In this document: one piece after another, positions 25,109 to 36,513 of the stretch | Position numbering within the stretch: the first letter of the stretch is position 1 | Layout: every line of letters begins with the position of its first letter | NCBI GenBank assembly: GCA_905250125.1 | Contig: CAJNOL010000281.1 | Location: 106,651-170,650, forward strand | Direction: 5' to 3' | Source of the DNA: Rotaria sordida | Taxonomy: Eukaryota > Rotifera > Eurotatoria > Philodinida > Philodinidae | DNA: 64,000 bases | The notes under the pieces: model-generated | What the model saw: only the letters and a program-made list of their open reading frames with translations | The model's database searches: none | What the model was told of the DNA's origin: nothing | Program-made: the position numbers and the translations under genes

Positions 25109-26066
25109 TTATTTTCTTCTTTTATTATTTTGTGAATTAAGAACTTTAAAATTAAGTGCATTAAATCCACAACCATAATTTAAATTCCAATCAAATTCTG
25201 ATGATTGTCGATTTTCAGCACTAAATGCATAAACCATATTCATTTCATCATTTTCACATTCATCAGATGATTTTTCTGTTTGTTCATTGATTTTTTTATA
25301 TCGTGCACCTTGTCCATACATTTGACATGTACGACGATTTAAAAATGTTGCTACTGTTCGTAATGTTAATGATATACGTTCACCATAGAATGCAATTTCA
25401 TCAGGATCTTTTACTGAATTATGTCGTTTATCTGGACGTATTGCATGATACCATTCACGATTTGTTTGCCAACCCAAAATAAATAAAGAATTATGTGGTA
25501 ATTTAAATTCTTGTCGAATTCCATATTGTCGTTTATTTATTAAAGTCATTTTACGAGCAGCACCTAAAAACAAATCAGAATGATGAAAATTGAAATTCAT
25601 TTTTTATTGAAATTTTACCTAAACTATAATTAACAATATATGAACCAAGTAAAATATCTAATGTTTTATCGGAATGTTCACCTATATTATCATATCCATT
25701 TTTATAATATTGTATTAATGCATGATTTATTTTTTGTTGTAAAATTTCTTCAATTCGTTCTTTTATTTTCAATGCTGTTGGTGTCCATGAAACAAGTTCA
25801 GGTTGTTCATCAGCTGGATGTCGATATAGTGGTTCATATTCATCACCATCATTTTCAATAGTTATTGTTCCTTGTATGGAAATTTCACGTGGTACACGTT
25901 TACCTCTTTGTCGCATTGTATTCCATTTAACTTCATCATGTAGATTATAAAATAAATCATCAGCTATATCTTTTGGAAAAATATCAAGTAATAAAAATGA
26001 ATCATTTGATCCATATACGGTTGCATTTTGTGCCCACGATGGAATAGAAGATATATTCGTTGCCAT
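25109..26066 (-). CDS. AlkB-type 2-oxoglutarate/Fe(II) dioxygenase
   Basis: Two exons on the minus strand, 25619-26066 and 25109-25563, with a 55-base intron. They give 300 codons. AlkB enzymes oxidatively remove alkyl groups from nucleic acid bases using 2-oxoglutarate and Fe(II). The iron ligands are visible: HSD in IGEHSDKT (His131, Asp133) and His189 in REWYHAIRPDKR. The 2-oxoglutarate-binding arginine pair is in ERISLTLRTVATF (Arg212, Arg218). NHALIQYYKNGYDNIGEH is the family's N-x-Y-x4-D-x-I-G-x-H signature. The N-terminal VPREISIQG fits the substrate-lid PR motif of ALKBH2/3-like enzymes. A polar C-terminal extension of about 75 residues, ending NNKRRK, is beyond the core fold. DNA versus RNA substrate cannot be told from this. 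No targeting peptide is evident. Confidence 0.9.
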
Positions 26067-27039
26067 TTAGAACTTAAAATATTCAAGAGAAAAAAAATAT
26101 TTAAATTTTTACATATTCTAAAAGTGCTCAAAATGTTCTCTCATCTTGTGTATTTATGTTTTAGTTTGCATTTATTCATTACAAAAATAAATCGATTGTA
26201 ATAAATTCATCCTTATCACTCGACTTCAACGAATTTCATTTTGTCATTATTATCAAAATTAGTTTTTCATCATTCTAGAATTCTCTTTTAAAAAAGTAAA
26301 AGTATATATTCTGATAGAAATTGAAATTCTCTATCACTCTATGCATCTACTAGAGGTCTATGAGACAAACTTTTTCTCGTGTCCCGAATTTTTTCGAATT
26401 GTCTCGTAAAACCTTGTTACTCTCATTGATCGAAAGGAATATAAAAATATTCTTTTGTCAAAGAAGAACACATACTTTCTATACTATCAATAGACAACTT
26501 GTATTCATATATATACATATATAGCTATTAGACAAACTAACTATATTTTAATTTATATAATCGGTAGTACAATACCGACCGAGAAACACGTCTAGGTATA
26601 GATGAAATTAATAATTTGTTACTCATCAAATGAAATATTGAAACATTAATGAAAATTTATTTGTCTGCAGTCGAAGTGTAAGAAAAAAAAAAGAGATTAA
26701 TTTGATGTAAAACTGTAGTTTAAGTACACTCGCACTGGTTGATGCATAGAGTACACTAATTAAACGAAACGATATGCCTAAATTATAGTAGTAGTGAAAC
26801 AAATGATAATATTAAAATACTTGTTAGAAATAAGAAGTCTCAAACTTACGACGCGTTTTGATATATAAAATCCAGAAAATTCTGAACCGTCCCGATTGCT
26901 CCATGGGACGGAACAAACGAGATTTTTCGGCATTCGGGATTGTCCTGCAGATCCCTAATATCTACCTATTGTCTTACATTTATTAATCACAACAAATAAA
27001 TGCAAAATAATAACTGAAATGTATACAGCGTTTCATGCT

Positions 27040-27170
27040 CTAGTGATGAAAAATTTTAAAAAACTAATTTTGATGATAGTGACAAAATGAAATATATGGG
27101 AAAACTGGTGATGGGAGTATCTTCATTACACTCAATTTATTTCGGTAATACTTAAAAGTACAGATTAAAA
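27040..27170. repeat. Dispersed repeat, related to interior of the 31140-31711 MITE
   Basis: The run TAGTGATGAAAAATTT(T)AAAAAACTAA(T/C)TTTGATGATA and the following GACAAAAT...GTGGGAAA...TATCTTCATT(A/C)CAC also appear at about 31455-31560. No matching terminal repeats were found around this copy, so it is a fragment. Confidence 0.65.
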
Positions 27171-30100
27171 CATAAATACAGATATATTTAAAATATGAAT
27201 TGCAACAATTTTTGTTTGAATCTATGAGTAATTTGAGATTTTTTTTACGATATTTTTATCAAAAAGAACATATAAAACATGATAGATAAGTATTTAAATA
27301 TTAATTTCGACGAATTTGATTCAACAGAAATGAACATGAAAATAGATAGTCTAAACATTAGAATCAATTCAGACTTACTTATGATGTGATGTTAGTAAAA
27401 ATGAAATTGACAAACAAAAAATCCGTCGTGTTCTTATTTTTTTTCTTACGATAGTAAAATGACGGCATTAAACGAGTATGGCGCATACGTTGTGCAATAT
27501 TTCATCACCATGTTACCGTTTTCTACGTATACCATGTTCTTTTTAGTATAATGTCACCTTGAAAAATTATATATATTAGACGAGTAGGAAGTGATTCAAT
27601 TTTTCTTTGAAGGATAATTCGTTACGAAAGATCTGTCATTGGTTGGACAAATGTTTTGTGTCTATGCATTGTATTAGTCAAATATAAACTGTTACGAAAA
27701 TATATTACTTATCATATATCGATTATATTTGAGATTCGTAGAAATTGTTATGCAAGAATTTATTTGATTTCTTTATTTATAGTTCAACAATCATGTTTCT
27801 ATAATCAAATTTCAATTTTTTTCATGTTCTAATCGATCAAATGACTTTTAACCAGATGCAGTAATATAGAGTTGTTATTTTGAATGACTAATTAAGTAAA
27901 TATAAAATATACGAAGTATTTTTTTTTGCTTGACTATCGTAAAAGGTTTAATATGAATATAAATATTTTATCATAATCTTTAATCATTTTTTATGATTAT
28001 GGGCAAAATTTCACACTTTCAAGTATTGTGAGTTGTGTGCTTTTTTTTTCATTTTTTGCCTCGTAGTCATACATAAGTTTTCAACTTTGACGCGTATCAT
28101 TTCGAATTATGATACGGAAAATCCGATTAATAACACAAGAAAGTTCCTAACCATTTAGTGCAGATATAGACAAGATAGTTCCGATTCCTCCGAACTCAGA
28201 ACCATTTTTTTCTGAACAGGACTAAGCATTGAATTGTTCATGAAAATTTAAGTGGTCGATTTTAAAAGAACAATTCTTCCAGTGTCATTTTAGGTTTGTA
28301 GGAATTAAATTAAAAACAAAGATGATATATTTCTTGTAATTGATCTAAAGTTTAGTTCATGATGGAAAACAACAGTTGGGTTATTTTAATATGTATTCAG
28401 CATCTAAATAAGATATCGACAGAGATAATTGATGATGGAATTTCGATATGATATTTTGTCTATTCAAATTTCATAAGAAGGTCAGGAATATTAAGTTTTT
28501 CTCGAAATTCAATACTTCGAGAAAGAAATATTTATTCTAGTCGAAATTTCAGAGAACTTAGTTATGAACAAAAAATTCAGCTCAATCCGCATTAGTTAGT
28601 TAAGAGCTTTTCCCCCATCAGGAAATGCTTAGTTTCTAACGAAAAGAACGATGCAGTCAAAAAAAAAGAGGAGAATAAAATTTTTTCTTTTGTTTTAGTA
28701 ATAGAGCAGACACTTGTTTATAGAATGTAGCATTGAACTACACTGTTGCTTTTACATAAATAACACTATAAATATTTTCTCGAGAGCTCACAATGTAAGG
28801 TTCTGTACTGTTAACAAAGGGCATTAGACATATTCAAGCCAAGTTAAAGCTCTCACTAACAAATGTTAACTATGAGCTGCCCATGGCGTGCACCGAGCGA
28901 GATAATGGGTTTTTTAAGTATTTACGGTATATGTAAGTTCGTCGAGTTGCATAAGGAAAGTGTGTTTCAAATTTAAAAAATAAAAGAATGACAAACAAAA
29001 TTAATGGAAAATACCCAAGATACTATTATCTTTACATACAAGACAAATAGGCTAAAACATTCTGACTTATATGAAATCTTTTAAAATTTATTTTCAAGTT
29101 TGACATACACTTTTTCTTATGCAACTCAATGAACTTACATATACTGTAAATACTTAAAAAAGCTTGTTAGCACAGCTCCCTTGGAGCTGAAATGTAGAAT
29201 TCATCTGTATCCTTAAACCTTCCTGTTCTAATGTATCATATGTAAACTGAAAAATTTCGTGTACACTGTAGTTGTTTTCATTCATAATTAATGACAAGGG
29301 CGAGACTTTGTTATTCATATGTACATTTAAAACAGAAAACTTTTTTTTGTTTGAGAGCGCCCTATTTTTATTTTGCATTGTTACTATTCGCTCATTATCT
29401 TTCATTTTTTTAAAATCGTTTTTCATAATACAACATTCTTATTGTTATAATCGTTGAATTAATTGGCAAATAAATCTGTTTGACCTATTCATGATATCTA
29501 CAGAAGATCTTATGCACTATTATATATGTTAATCAGCTCACAAACAATGATATTGATTAGCTTTCGAAATTATAACTTGATCAATTTTTTTCAAAAAACT
29601 AGAAAGTCTGACGCCTTTTATTCTTGATTGCTAAGGTCTGTAATGCGAAGGGATGGAAGAGCCGCCAAAACTTGAACTTAAAACTTACACTCATTATTTT
29701 CTTCGAAAATATATGTGAGTTCCACAAAATAAAACCATATTTTCATTATATAAAAAGTAAAGAAAAAAAAACGCGAGTTAAAGATAGTAAAATGATTATA
29801 ATGAAGGACATCAAATAATTAACTAATCAGTGATAATGAGAAATGTTGTAACAAATAAAAGTACAATATTGCCTATTACACAAAAAAATTAATACACATA
29901 TTTTCTAAATTCATAACTATCTATATTGATCTGAAAATTTACAGAACAAAATAAAATTATTTGTCTATAATTTATTCGGCCACCTTCTTATTTTAAAATC
30001 ACTATCGATTTGTAACAAAAGTTGTTAGTTGTGTTTCGTTTCATAGCATTTAATGGTCAATCTAAAAAATTGTATTTTAAAGGACGAGTTTTTACCTAAA

Positions 30101-30641
30101 GTTAGGAAATCAGAAAAAAGCAAATCTATATTAATCTATTTAAAAAAATTTAACAGTACCGCGAAGTTAATAAATGGAAATGAAAAATTGTTTTGCTTTT
30201 TTATCTTCAAATCACCATTTATTTTAGCTGTATACGTTATTCACCAGAGAAGGATAGAAAACCAAATAAATTTTCTGTATTTTTCATTTTATTGCGTCAT
30301 TTTCCTTTATGATATAATTCAAATTCATTTTTGTGTATGCTAGTGTGTAAGTATTTTGCTGAATATTCTGCAAAGAAACGAGAATGATTATCACATTGAG
30401 CAGTTATATATCTGCTTATGAGTAAATTTTCGAAGAAAAACTCATACGAATACTCATCAGAGTACACAACGAGTATACATACATATTAAATTTCTCGAGA
30501 ACTCACATGAGTAATTTGAGTACTCACGCTGAAAAGTCGTACACGTTTGATGAATATTTTCACTAGGGATAGTTATTCCAAAAGATAGTGTTCTACCAAA
30601 TGACCTAATATAACATAGATCGCAAGAAATCAGTTTTCGTA

Positions 30642-30823
30642 CAGAGACGGAACTATAGGAGTCGCTTGGGACATTGCACCGCCCCTCCCTCCCTCCCTAC
30701 TTTTGAAAATTTTATCAGCAAAGTAAAAAATATAGTGTTATCAGGGATATTTTGATGCTTGATCTATACGAATGAAGACGTTGCGTTCCCTTCTTCTTGC
30801 CTCTAGAACCAAGTTACGCCCCT
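30642..30823. mobile_element. Possible small hAT-like MITE
   Basis: The left end CAGAGACGGAAC (30642) and the reverse complement of the right end, TAGGGGCGTAAC (to 30823), agree at 9 of 12 positions and follow the CAGRGRCGG pattern of hAT-type ends. The inside is G/C-skewed compared with its surroundings, including a CCCTCCCTCCCT run. No clear 8-bp duplication is present. Confidence 0.35.
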
Positions 30824-31139
30824 AATTTTTCCAATGTTTATTTTTTTAATTAAATTAAATAAAATCAATGATAGTTTTTTATTGAACGATACATTTGATA
30901 ATTTTTGAGTCAATTTTTAATGTTTAATTGGCATACTGCCTTTATCCAAAACATAATATTATGTTATAAAGAGCATACAACATGATAAACATTATAACAC
31001 AAGAAGAATAACATGAAGGATGAACGGCAAATGTATGACAGAAACAAAAATGTTGTGACCTATTCATCATAATCTAATATGACGACGTAAATATTTATCG
31101 TTCATTGTTCTCGTAGATGGCAGTAAGAAAATGCACACA

Positions 31140-31711
31140 TATACCCCTCGAAAGCAAAAGCTAACCACTATATTTGACCTCTTTTTATACTCGAAAATGA
31201 CCTATTGGGAAAAGTAATTATGCCATTCGATAGTAATACAATTACTTTTATAAAAGCTTAATTTCTATGATAGAAATAATAATTCGAAAATACTAAGAAA
31301 ATAGAGAATTTTTGTTTTTGTCAATTAGAAAAATCTTTGTTGTACTCAAATTATATTTCAGAAAATAAAGACAAGAGAATAGGTACATATATAGGATGAT
31401 AGAGAATTTCAAACTCTATTAGAATATATAATTGCTTTTTTAAAAACATAATTCTATAGTGATGAAAAATTTAAAAAACTAACTTTGATGATAATGACAA
31501 AATCAAGTTTGTGGGAAAGTGGACATGAAGATATCTTCATTCCACTTGATTAATTTTTCAAGAGATAAAAGCAAAGTACCATCAAAATACATAGTTTGAT
31601 AGAGAATTCCAAGAACTATCGAATGGCATAATTACTTTTCCCAATAGGTCGTCTTCGAGTATAAAAAGAGGTCAAATATAGTGGCTAACGTTTGCTTTCC
31701 AGAGGTACATA
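31140..31711. mobile_element. MITE with about 92-bp terminal inverted repeats
   Basis: The left arm 31140-31232 and right arm 31617-31711 are inverted copies. Both contain CACTATATTTGACCTCTTTTTATACTCGAA and CCTATTGGGAAAAGTAATTATGCCATTCGATA in corresponding orientation (read here in parts), with scattered mismatches. The interior has no gene and includes the repeat shared with 27040-27170. The right edge lies 33 bp before the start codon of the F-box-like pseudogene, so it sits in that gene's 5' region. Confidence 0.82.
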
Positions 31712-31744
31712 TAAATTGAAACAAATAGACAATATCAGTCAAAT

Positions 31745-32640
31745 ATGAACATTTCAAATAACAAACATATGAATATACTCAATTTGCCCGATGAAATATT
31801 ACTCATCATTATCAATAAATTGAAGAGGGTTAATGTATTCTGTTCATTTGTGGATGTCAATGAACGTTTCGATCGATTAGTATTTGATCTTCTTTATACT
31901 CATCATCTTGATATGAGTATCAGCTCATCATTTGATCGTATCTCCTCAATAGACAATCAGGTTCTTTCAAGAATCTATAAAAAAGTTTTACCTAGAATTC
32001 ATGATCAAGTGAATAAACTCACTGTTGAACCACAGTTAATAAAACATATTCTTTATACTGCCAAATATCCTCAACTTTATTCGTTGTCACTTATCAAATT
32101 TCAAGACGATATGCTTTTTCAATATTTAACAGGTATATATTGTTTAACTTTGTTCGTGTAAATTAACCAAAAATAATAAAATGATTAAAATGTAAAGTAT
32201 TAATTATTATTTTGTTAAATTCAAGATGATTCAATTCTTCATGATCTTCCTATTCAACAAATTACATATCTTAAAAATCAATATTGAGAACGAGACAACA
32301 ATAGAATTTTCTAAAACTCGATCAAATATTTTTAAATCGATTATGTCTTCATGTAAACAATTAATCGAATTGAATTTTTGTTGTTTCTTTTTCTCATCGA
32401 AAATTGTCTGTTCGTATTTTTGAGTTATCATCAGCAAGTTGTATGTCTTCAACTTTAACCAAATTGGAAATTAACGTAGAAAGTTTTGATGATTGCCTTC
32501 GTCTTCTTGATGAACGTCTGGATTGTTTATCGATATTATTTGTTAATGTGCAAAAAAATTTCCTATACATTATCAAACATAGATAATACGGTCATTACAA
32601 TTTCGATTATTATATTTTACGAAAAAATAACTCAACTAAA
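31745..32640 (+). pseudogene. F-box-like protein pseudogene
   Basis: Exon 1 (31745-32132) starts MNISNNKHMNILNLPDEILL. The LPDEILLIIINKL segment is the first helix of an F-box, the Skp1-binding motif of ubiquitin ligase subunits. An 93-base GT-AG intron is followed by exon 2 from 32226 (phase-compatible; LHDLPIQQITYLKI). The frame stops at 32421-32423. A different frame, open at 32404-32586, carries on with leucine-rich sequence typical of these proteins (SSTLTKLEINVESFDDCL). After a further shift a third frame reads SNIDNTVI. So at least two frameshifts break it. Large families of such F-box/leucine-rich genes are seen in bdelloids. Loss may be recent, since codon patterns remain good. Confidence 0.65.
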
Positions 32641-33599
32641 TCTATAGACATTCTTAATTTCTTTTTCTTTATAGGGTGTGGGTAAAACTCTTCTTCACCA
32701 ACACCCACACCCTCCTTATGAATAAGAGCTGTGCATACTCCCGTATTAGTAGTAAAAATATCAGACCATTTGGTCAAAATATATCCAAGATATGTATTCA
32801 AACCTTTTTTTGTTTTGTTACTTTCTGGACATCCAGTATATCTCGATAAGCTCAAGAATACTAATATTGATTATTTTTCAAAGTTCTAACTTGATCAGTA
32901 CACGCTTTTTATTCTGATCATATGGCGACTGTGCCAATTCCATCCCTCGCTACTTATCGTCATTAACCTGTTCAATATAAATTTTTATCTACGCAAAAAT
33001 AAAAAATCACACTATTTAGAATATTCACTAATGTATTTTTTGTCGTTGTGAAGAACACTTGGAAAGAAATCTGACGCCTGTTTATTCTTGATTATTAGGA
33101 GAACGATCTAAGACCCATTATCTTCCTTCCCACCTTTTATGAAGGGATGAACCACATTTCATATTGAATAATTTTTCAAGAAATACTTTGATAGCAACAC
33201 GATTAATTTGCGCAAGAATAAAAACAACTTTTTTATTAGCTGATTTATGTTGTAAGAACACTTTCATAAAATTAAATCCTTTGATTTATCAAGTTTTATA
33301 AAATAAAATGAAAAAAATTTTTTTTTTTGTTTTCTCTAAACTTTGTTAATCTTTAGTTAAATGATCCTGATCCCAAAACAATAAACAACAAAGTGGAAAT
33401 ATTATAAGAAAACTTATTCTACAAGACAACAAAAAAGAAAAAAACGAAGTTAATCAAAAATAAAAACGAAACCTTAATATGAAATAATAGGTTCTTCTTT
33501 TTTTTTTAATTAGAATGCATAAAAGAACATGAAACAAACAAAAAAGAAAAGAAAGAAAAAAAAACAATATTAAATAGTTCGTCTTAACTAAAAATAATA
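32641..33599. other. Intergenic, short hairpin, no gene
   Basis: Contains an 11-bp stem AGGGTGTGGGT/ACCCACACCCT (32673-32683 with 32703-32713). There is also a TCTGACGCC-type repeat at 33068-33100 shared with 29608-29640. The last 300 bases are A/T runs downstream of TMED10. Confidence 0.5.
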
Positions 33600-34306
33600 T
33601 TAATCAATAAGTTTTTTGGCTTTAAAATATCGTCGTAGATAAAGTACTTGCCAAATAGCTAAACTCATTAAACAACACATTGAAAAAATGGAAAAATAAA
33701 GAACTTTATTATTTGTTGATTCATTTGTATCACGCATTTCTTCTTCACGTTGTTTCATATAAGCAAAATCAGATACAATTGCAGCTGATAAATCTTCTAA
33801 ACGACTTAATTCAACTTCTAATGGTTTAAGTTTATTTGCTTTAGCTAATGCATCATAATCTTTTGTTTCAATACCATGTTTTATTTGAATTGTTACTTCT
33901 TTTGTTGTATGTCGTTCTGTTAAATGAGGTTGTTGACCATATGGTAATTTTGTTTCAAAACATATTTCGAATATATCAAATTCTTCTGTTGTAAATGCAA
34001 ATTTTCCTTTTGTAGCACCTTCTTTATTATAAAGTGTATGTCCTTTAGTATCTTTTACCTCAAGATGTGTTGATAAACCTGGAAGATCTGTTATATCATA
34101 TTCACCAGTAACCATTGTATCCTAAATAAAATAAATGAAATATGAAGTTTTTCTTTTATTCATTTTGTTTTTTGGAAATAAAAATTTACTTTATGAATTT
34201 CTTCTTTTAAACATTTTCTTGTATTATGTGGTAAATGAAAACTGACTGAATTTATAGATTCAATCAGTAAGAAAAAAATTGTTAAAAAACTAAGAACGAA
34301 TTGCAT
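33600..34306 (-). CDS. TMED10: TMED10 / p24-delta cargo receptor (EMP24/GP25L family)
   Basis: Two exons on the minus strand, 34190-34306 and 33600-34121 (68-base intron), give 212 codons against about 219 in human TMED10. p24 proteins cycle between ER and Golgi in COPII and COPI vesicles and help sort cargo such as GPI-anchored proteins. Residues 1-20 are a signal peptide. The lumenal GOLD domain carries the conserved cysteine pair (in RKCLKEEI and FEICFET). A coiled-coil segment around [19 protein letters not shown] comes next. A transmembrane helix follows, and the tail [13 protein letters not shown] keeps the aromatic plus dilysine COPI/COPII signals almost exactly as in TMED10. I see no damage. 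Confidence 0.95.
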
Positions 34307-34648
34307 CTTTTTTTTTATCAACTAAATAGATGACAAATTGATACAATTTTGTGAGATTGATCTGTATATTTGCCAACGTATCAAATCGGTAAAAGGGTAT
34401 TTCATAGATACACCAATCATAGGAAAGAAATATTAACTAAAATAAATTAAAATAATGTATTATGTTTGAAATTCATTATGCTAAGAAGTTTTATTTAAAA
34501 CTAGTTTTACATAGAATTGAAATATAATTAGAATAGATGACGCTAATAGTTGAAAGATGAACGATGGAACTTCCTCAGATGTCTCTTTCTAATTTCAATG
34601 ATTTCTTTTGCTTGTAGATACTACATAATGTTCCTCATAAAAACCCCT

Positions 34649-34925
34649 AAAGATATTAAGATTGGACTAAGCTATTGAATTTTTAATATGTCTATTTTCT
34701 AGATTTTGAATTTTGATCTGAAACTTTGCACATAGAGAGAACTCAACTAGATTAACTTCCATAAAAAAATTAGAAGTTTTTAAGAAAACTGTTCTAGTTG
34801 AGTTCCCTACATGTGCAAAGTTTCAGATCAGAATTCGAAAATATGACTTTTCCGAAAACTTCGGATCTCTAAAAAATAGACGTATTAAGAACTCGATAGC
34901 TCAGTCAAAACTCAAATCCTTTTAG
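34649..34925. repeat. Foldback repeat
   Basis: The core arms GATCTGAAACTTTGCACAT (about 34714-34732) and ATGTGCAAAGTTTCAGATC (about 34811-34829) are inverted matches. Each continues into CTCAACTAG/CTAGTTGAG toward the loop. Outward similarity (GTCTATTTT, AGCTAT.GA) extends to about 34649 on the left and 34925 on the right. The right half merges into dispersed repeat family A. Confidence 0.7.
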
Positions 34926-35429
34926 AATTTTTATTAGAACACTATATAGTATCTATAGGCAAAAACCATTAAAATCAGAAGGGGTAGCTGACGAGGTTTC
35001 CTCGTAGGTAATGGACAGGCCTTTGTGGGCTTTACTCGTCATATCTGAGAACTAGGTATTGTGATGCTGTGGTTGATCTCTCGTACGCCTTTATTTTAGT
35101 ATGAAATAGCAAAAGTTTTTGGAGAAAATATTTATTTGACTTTTCTTATCTAGTTTTATTGTTTCTTGGAATAATAAAATATTGTGCTTAGACACGCAGT
35201 CAGTTCCGGCGGGAAACTTTGTTTTTTTTTTGGTAGTAAACGATCGAAAGTCACTGGAAAAATTCGGAAATTTTTCGACTAGCTCCAATGAAATCTAGTT
35301 ATTTCTGAAGTTCAGGATCATCGATTCTGGTATGTTTCATGTAACTCAGAACTGAATAGCATAGTGAGTTTTCTTGAAATATTATAGTATAAGAATTCTT
35401 TTGATATCAACTTTATGAATGTGTTTAAT

Positions 35430-35640
35430 TTTTCCTGCGTGATAGACATATGAAAACAGTTTCAGCAAGATTTGCCTATTCAAAATAGGAAGAGCTTTCT
35501 GTACAGTGAACAATACGCCTTTAATATTAGCATTGTAAATATTGTTGAAGTGATTTTCAATCAATAAGATTAGAATAGGTTCCACAGAAGCAATACTTGA
35601 CAATAAGATGTCAAGATGACTATGACTCTTTCCAATCAGT
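35430..35640 (-). pseudogene. Short-chain dehydrogenase/reductase (SDR) fragment
   Basis: The minus-strand frame contains SIASVEPI and then ENHFNNIYNANIKGVLFTVQ followed by KALPIL. This matches the classical SDR stretch after the NAG motif: (A)SVEPI, then T.E.F....N.KGV.F..Q..LP.L. The Rossmann start, the catalytic Ser-Tyr-Lys region and the rest are missing or unreadable nearby, so this is a relic of about 60 codons. Confidence 0.5.
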
Positions 35641-35789
35641 TCATACATTTGTTAGCAATGCCACTGATATACTGCATATTATATCAAACGATCTACCAAT
35701 CGCTGACCAGCATTTTTTTTTATCCAGTTCGAATGTTTCGGAAAATCAAATGATGGAATTTCGATCTAAGCTGTGGTCCTTTGTCATAA

Positions 35790-36130
35790 AAATCGAGTTC
35801 ACTTGAAAATTCAATAATTCGACGAAGGAACATTCTTTTCAATCAAAATATTCTAAGAGTTATTAGACCTATCTATAAACAAAATTTTGGATCGAAATTC
35901 CATTATTCGAGCTACGGAAGAATACCTAAAAATAGTTCAAAAATCTAGTAAATCGATCATAACTCAGCACCGAAGACCGATTAGAACTAATCCTTTTAGG
36001 CGTTTTCTAACTTCACTAAGACCTGCCTATGAGTCCATTATGAGCTCAGACAGTGGATATCACTTGGGGTAGTTTCCTCGTAAACATAGAGAGATCGTTT
36101 TATTCTATTTATTTTAAAACACATTTCTTT
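35790..36130. repeat. Dispersed repeat family A, copy with family B tail
   Basis: Shares long imperfect runs with 44480-44760: TTATT(A/C)GACCTATCTATA then (G)CAAAATT, ATCGATCATAA.TC then (G)AC, CTTTTAG and CACTAAGAC. About 36091-36250 also resembles 46550-46710 (GTTTTATTCT then TTTTA(A/G)AACACATTTCTT and GAGGAAGTAGT-like words). Confidence 0.6.
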
Positions 36131-36513
36131 ATCACCGATTGTACTTAATCCTTCAAAAATGCAATAAGGAAGTAGTACATATAATATAGCGAGATGCTAT
36201 CGACATACAGTCTACGATCGTAAATCATCATCTATCACAAAAATCGAATTTCATAGCATTTAGTAAATTTTAATTCTAAACAAACAACAATTGGAATATT
36301 TTAGTTTTACAAAAATTTTATTAATTCACTACACATATAGAAAGAAATACACAACAATGATAAGAATAATTCATACAACTAACTATCAAGTTCTGTATGT
36401 ATACAAGAAGAAGAAGAAGAAGAAGAAAAGAAAAAAAAACAAAAGAAACAAAGTTATCATCCTCTTTTAAAAGTTCTTTATAAGATTTTCAATAAATTCA
36501 TAATAATATATTT

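Larger units (their letters stand above)
26067..31139. other. Long intergenic region with decayed repeats
   Basis: Five kb without a convincing gene. A CCGTCCC...GGGACGG hairpin lies at 26888-26914. A segment at about 27040-27170 is shared with 31455-31585 inside a MITE. At 29608-29640 TCTGACGCC(T)TTTATTCTTGATT recurs at 33068-33100. Frames at 29154-29426 (minus) and 30053-30343 (plus) are about 90 codons, Lys/Asn/Phe-rich, and unrecognised. A possible small MITE is at 30642-30823. Confidence 0.5.
34307..36513. other. Intergenic, foldback and dispersed repeats, SDR fragment
   Basis: No intact gene. It contains a foldback at 34649-34925, an SDR-like fragment near 35430-35640 and dispersed repeat copies at about 34900-35060 and 35790-36130. 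A GAA run lies at about 36405-36426 and A-rich sequence follows downstream of innexin. Confidence 0.6.
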
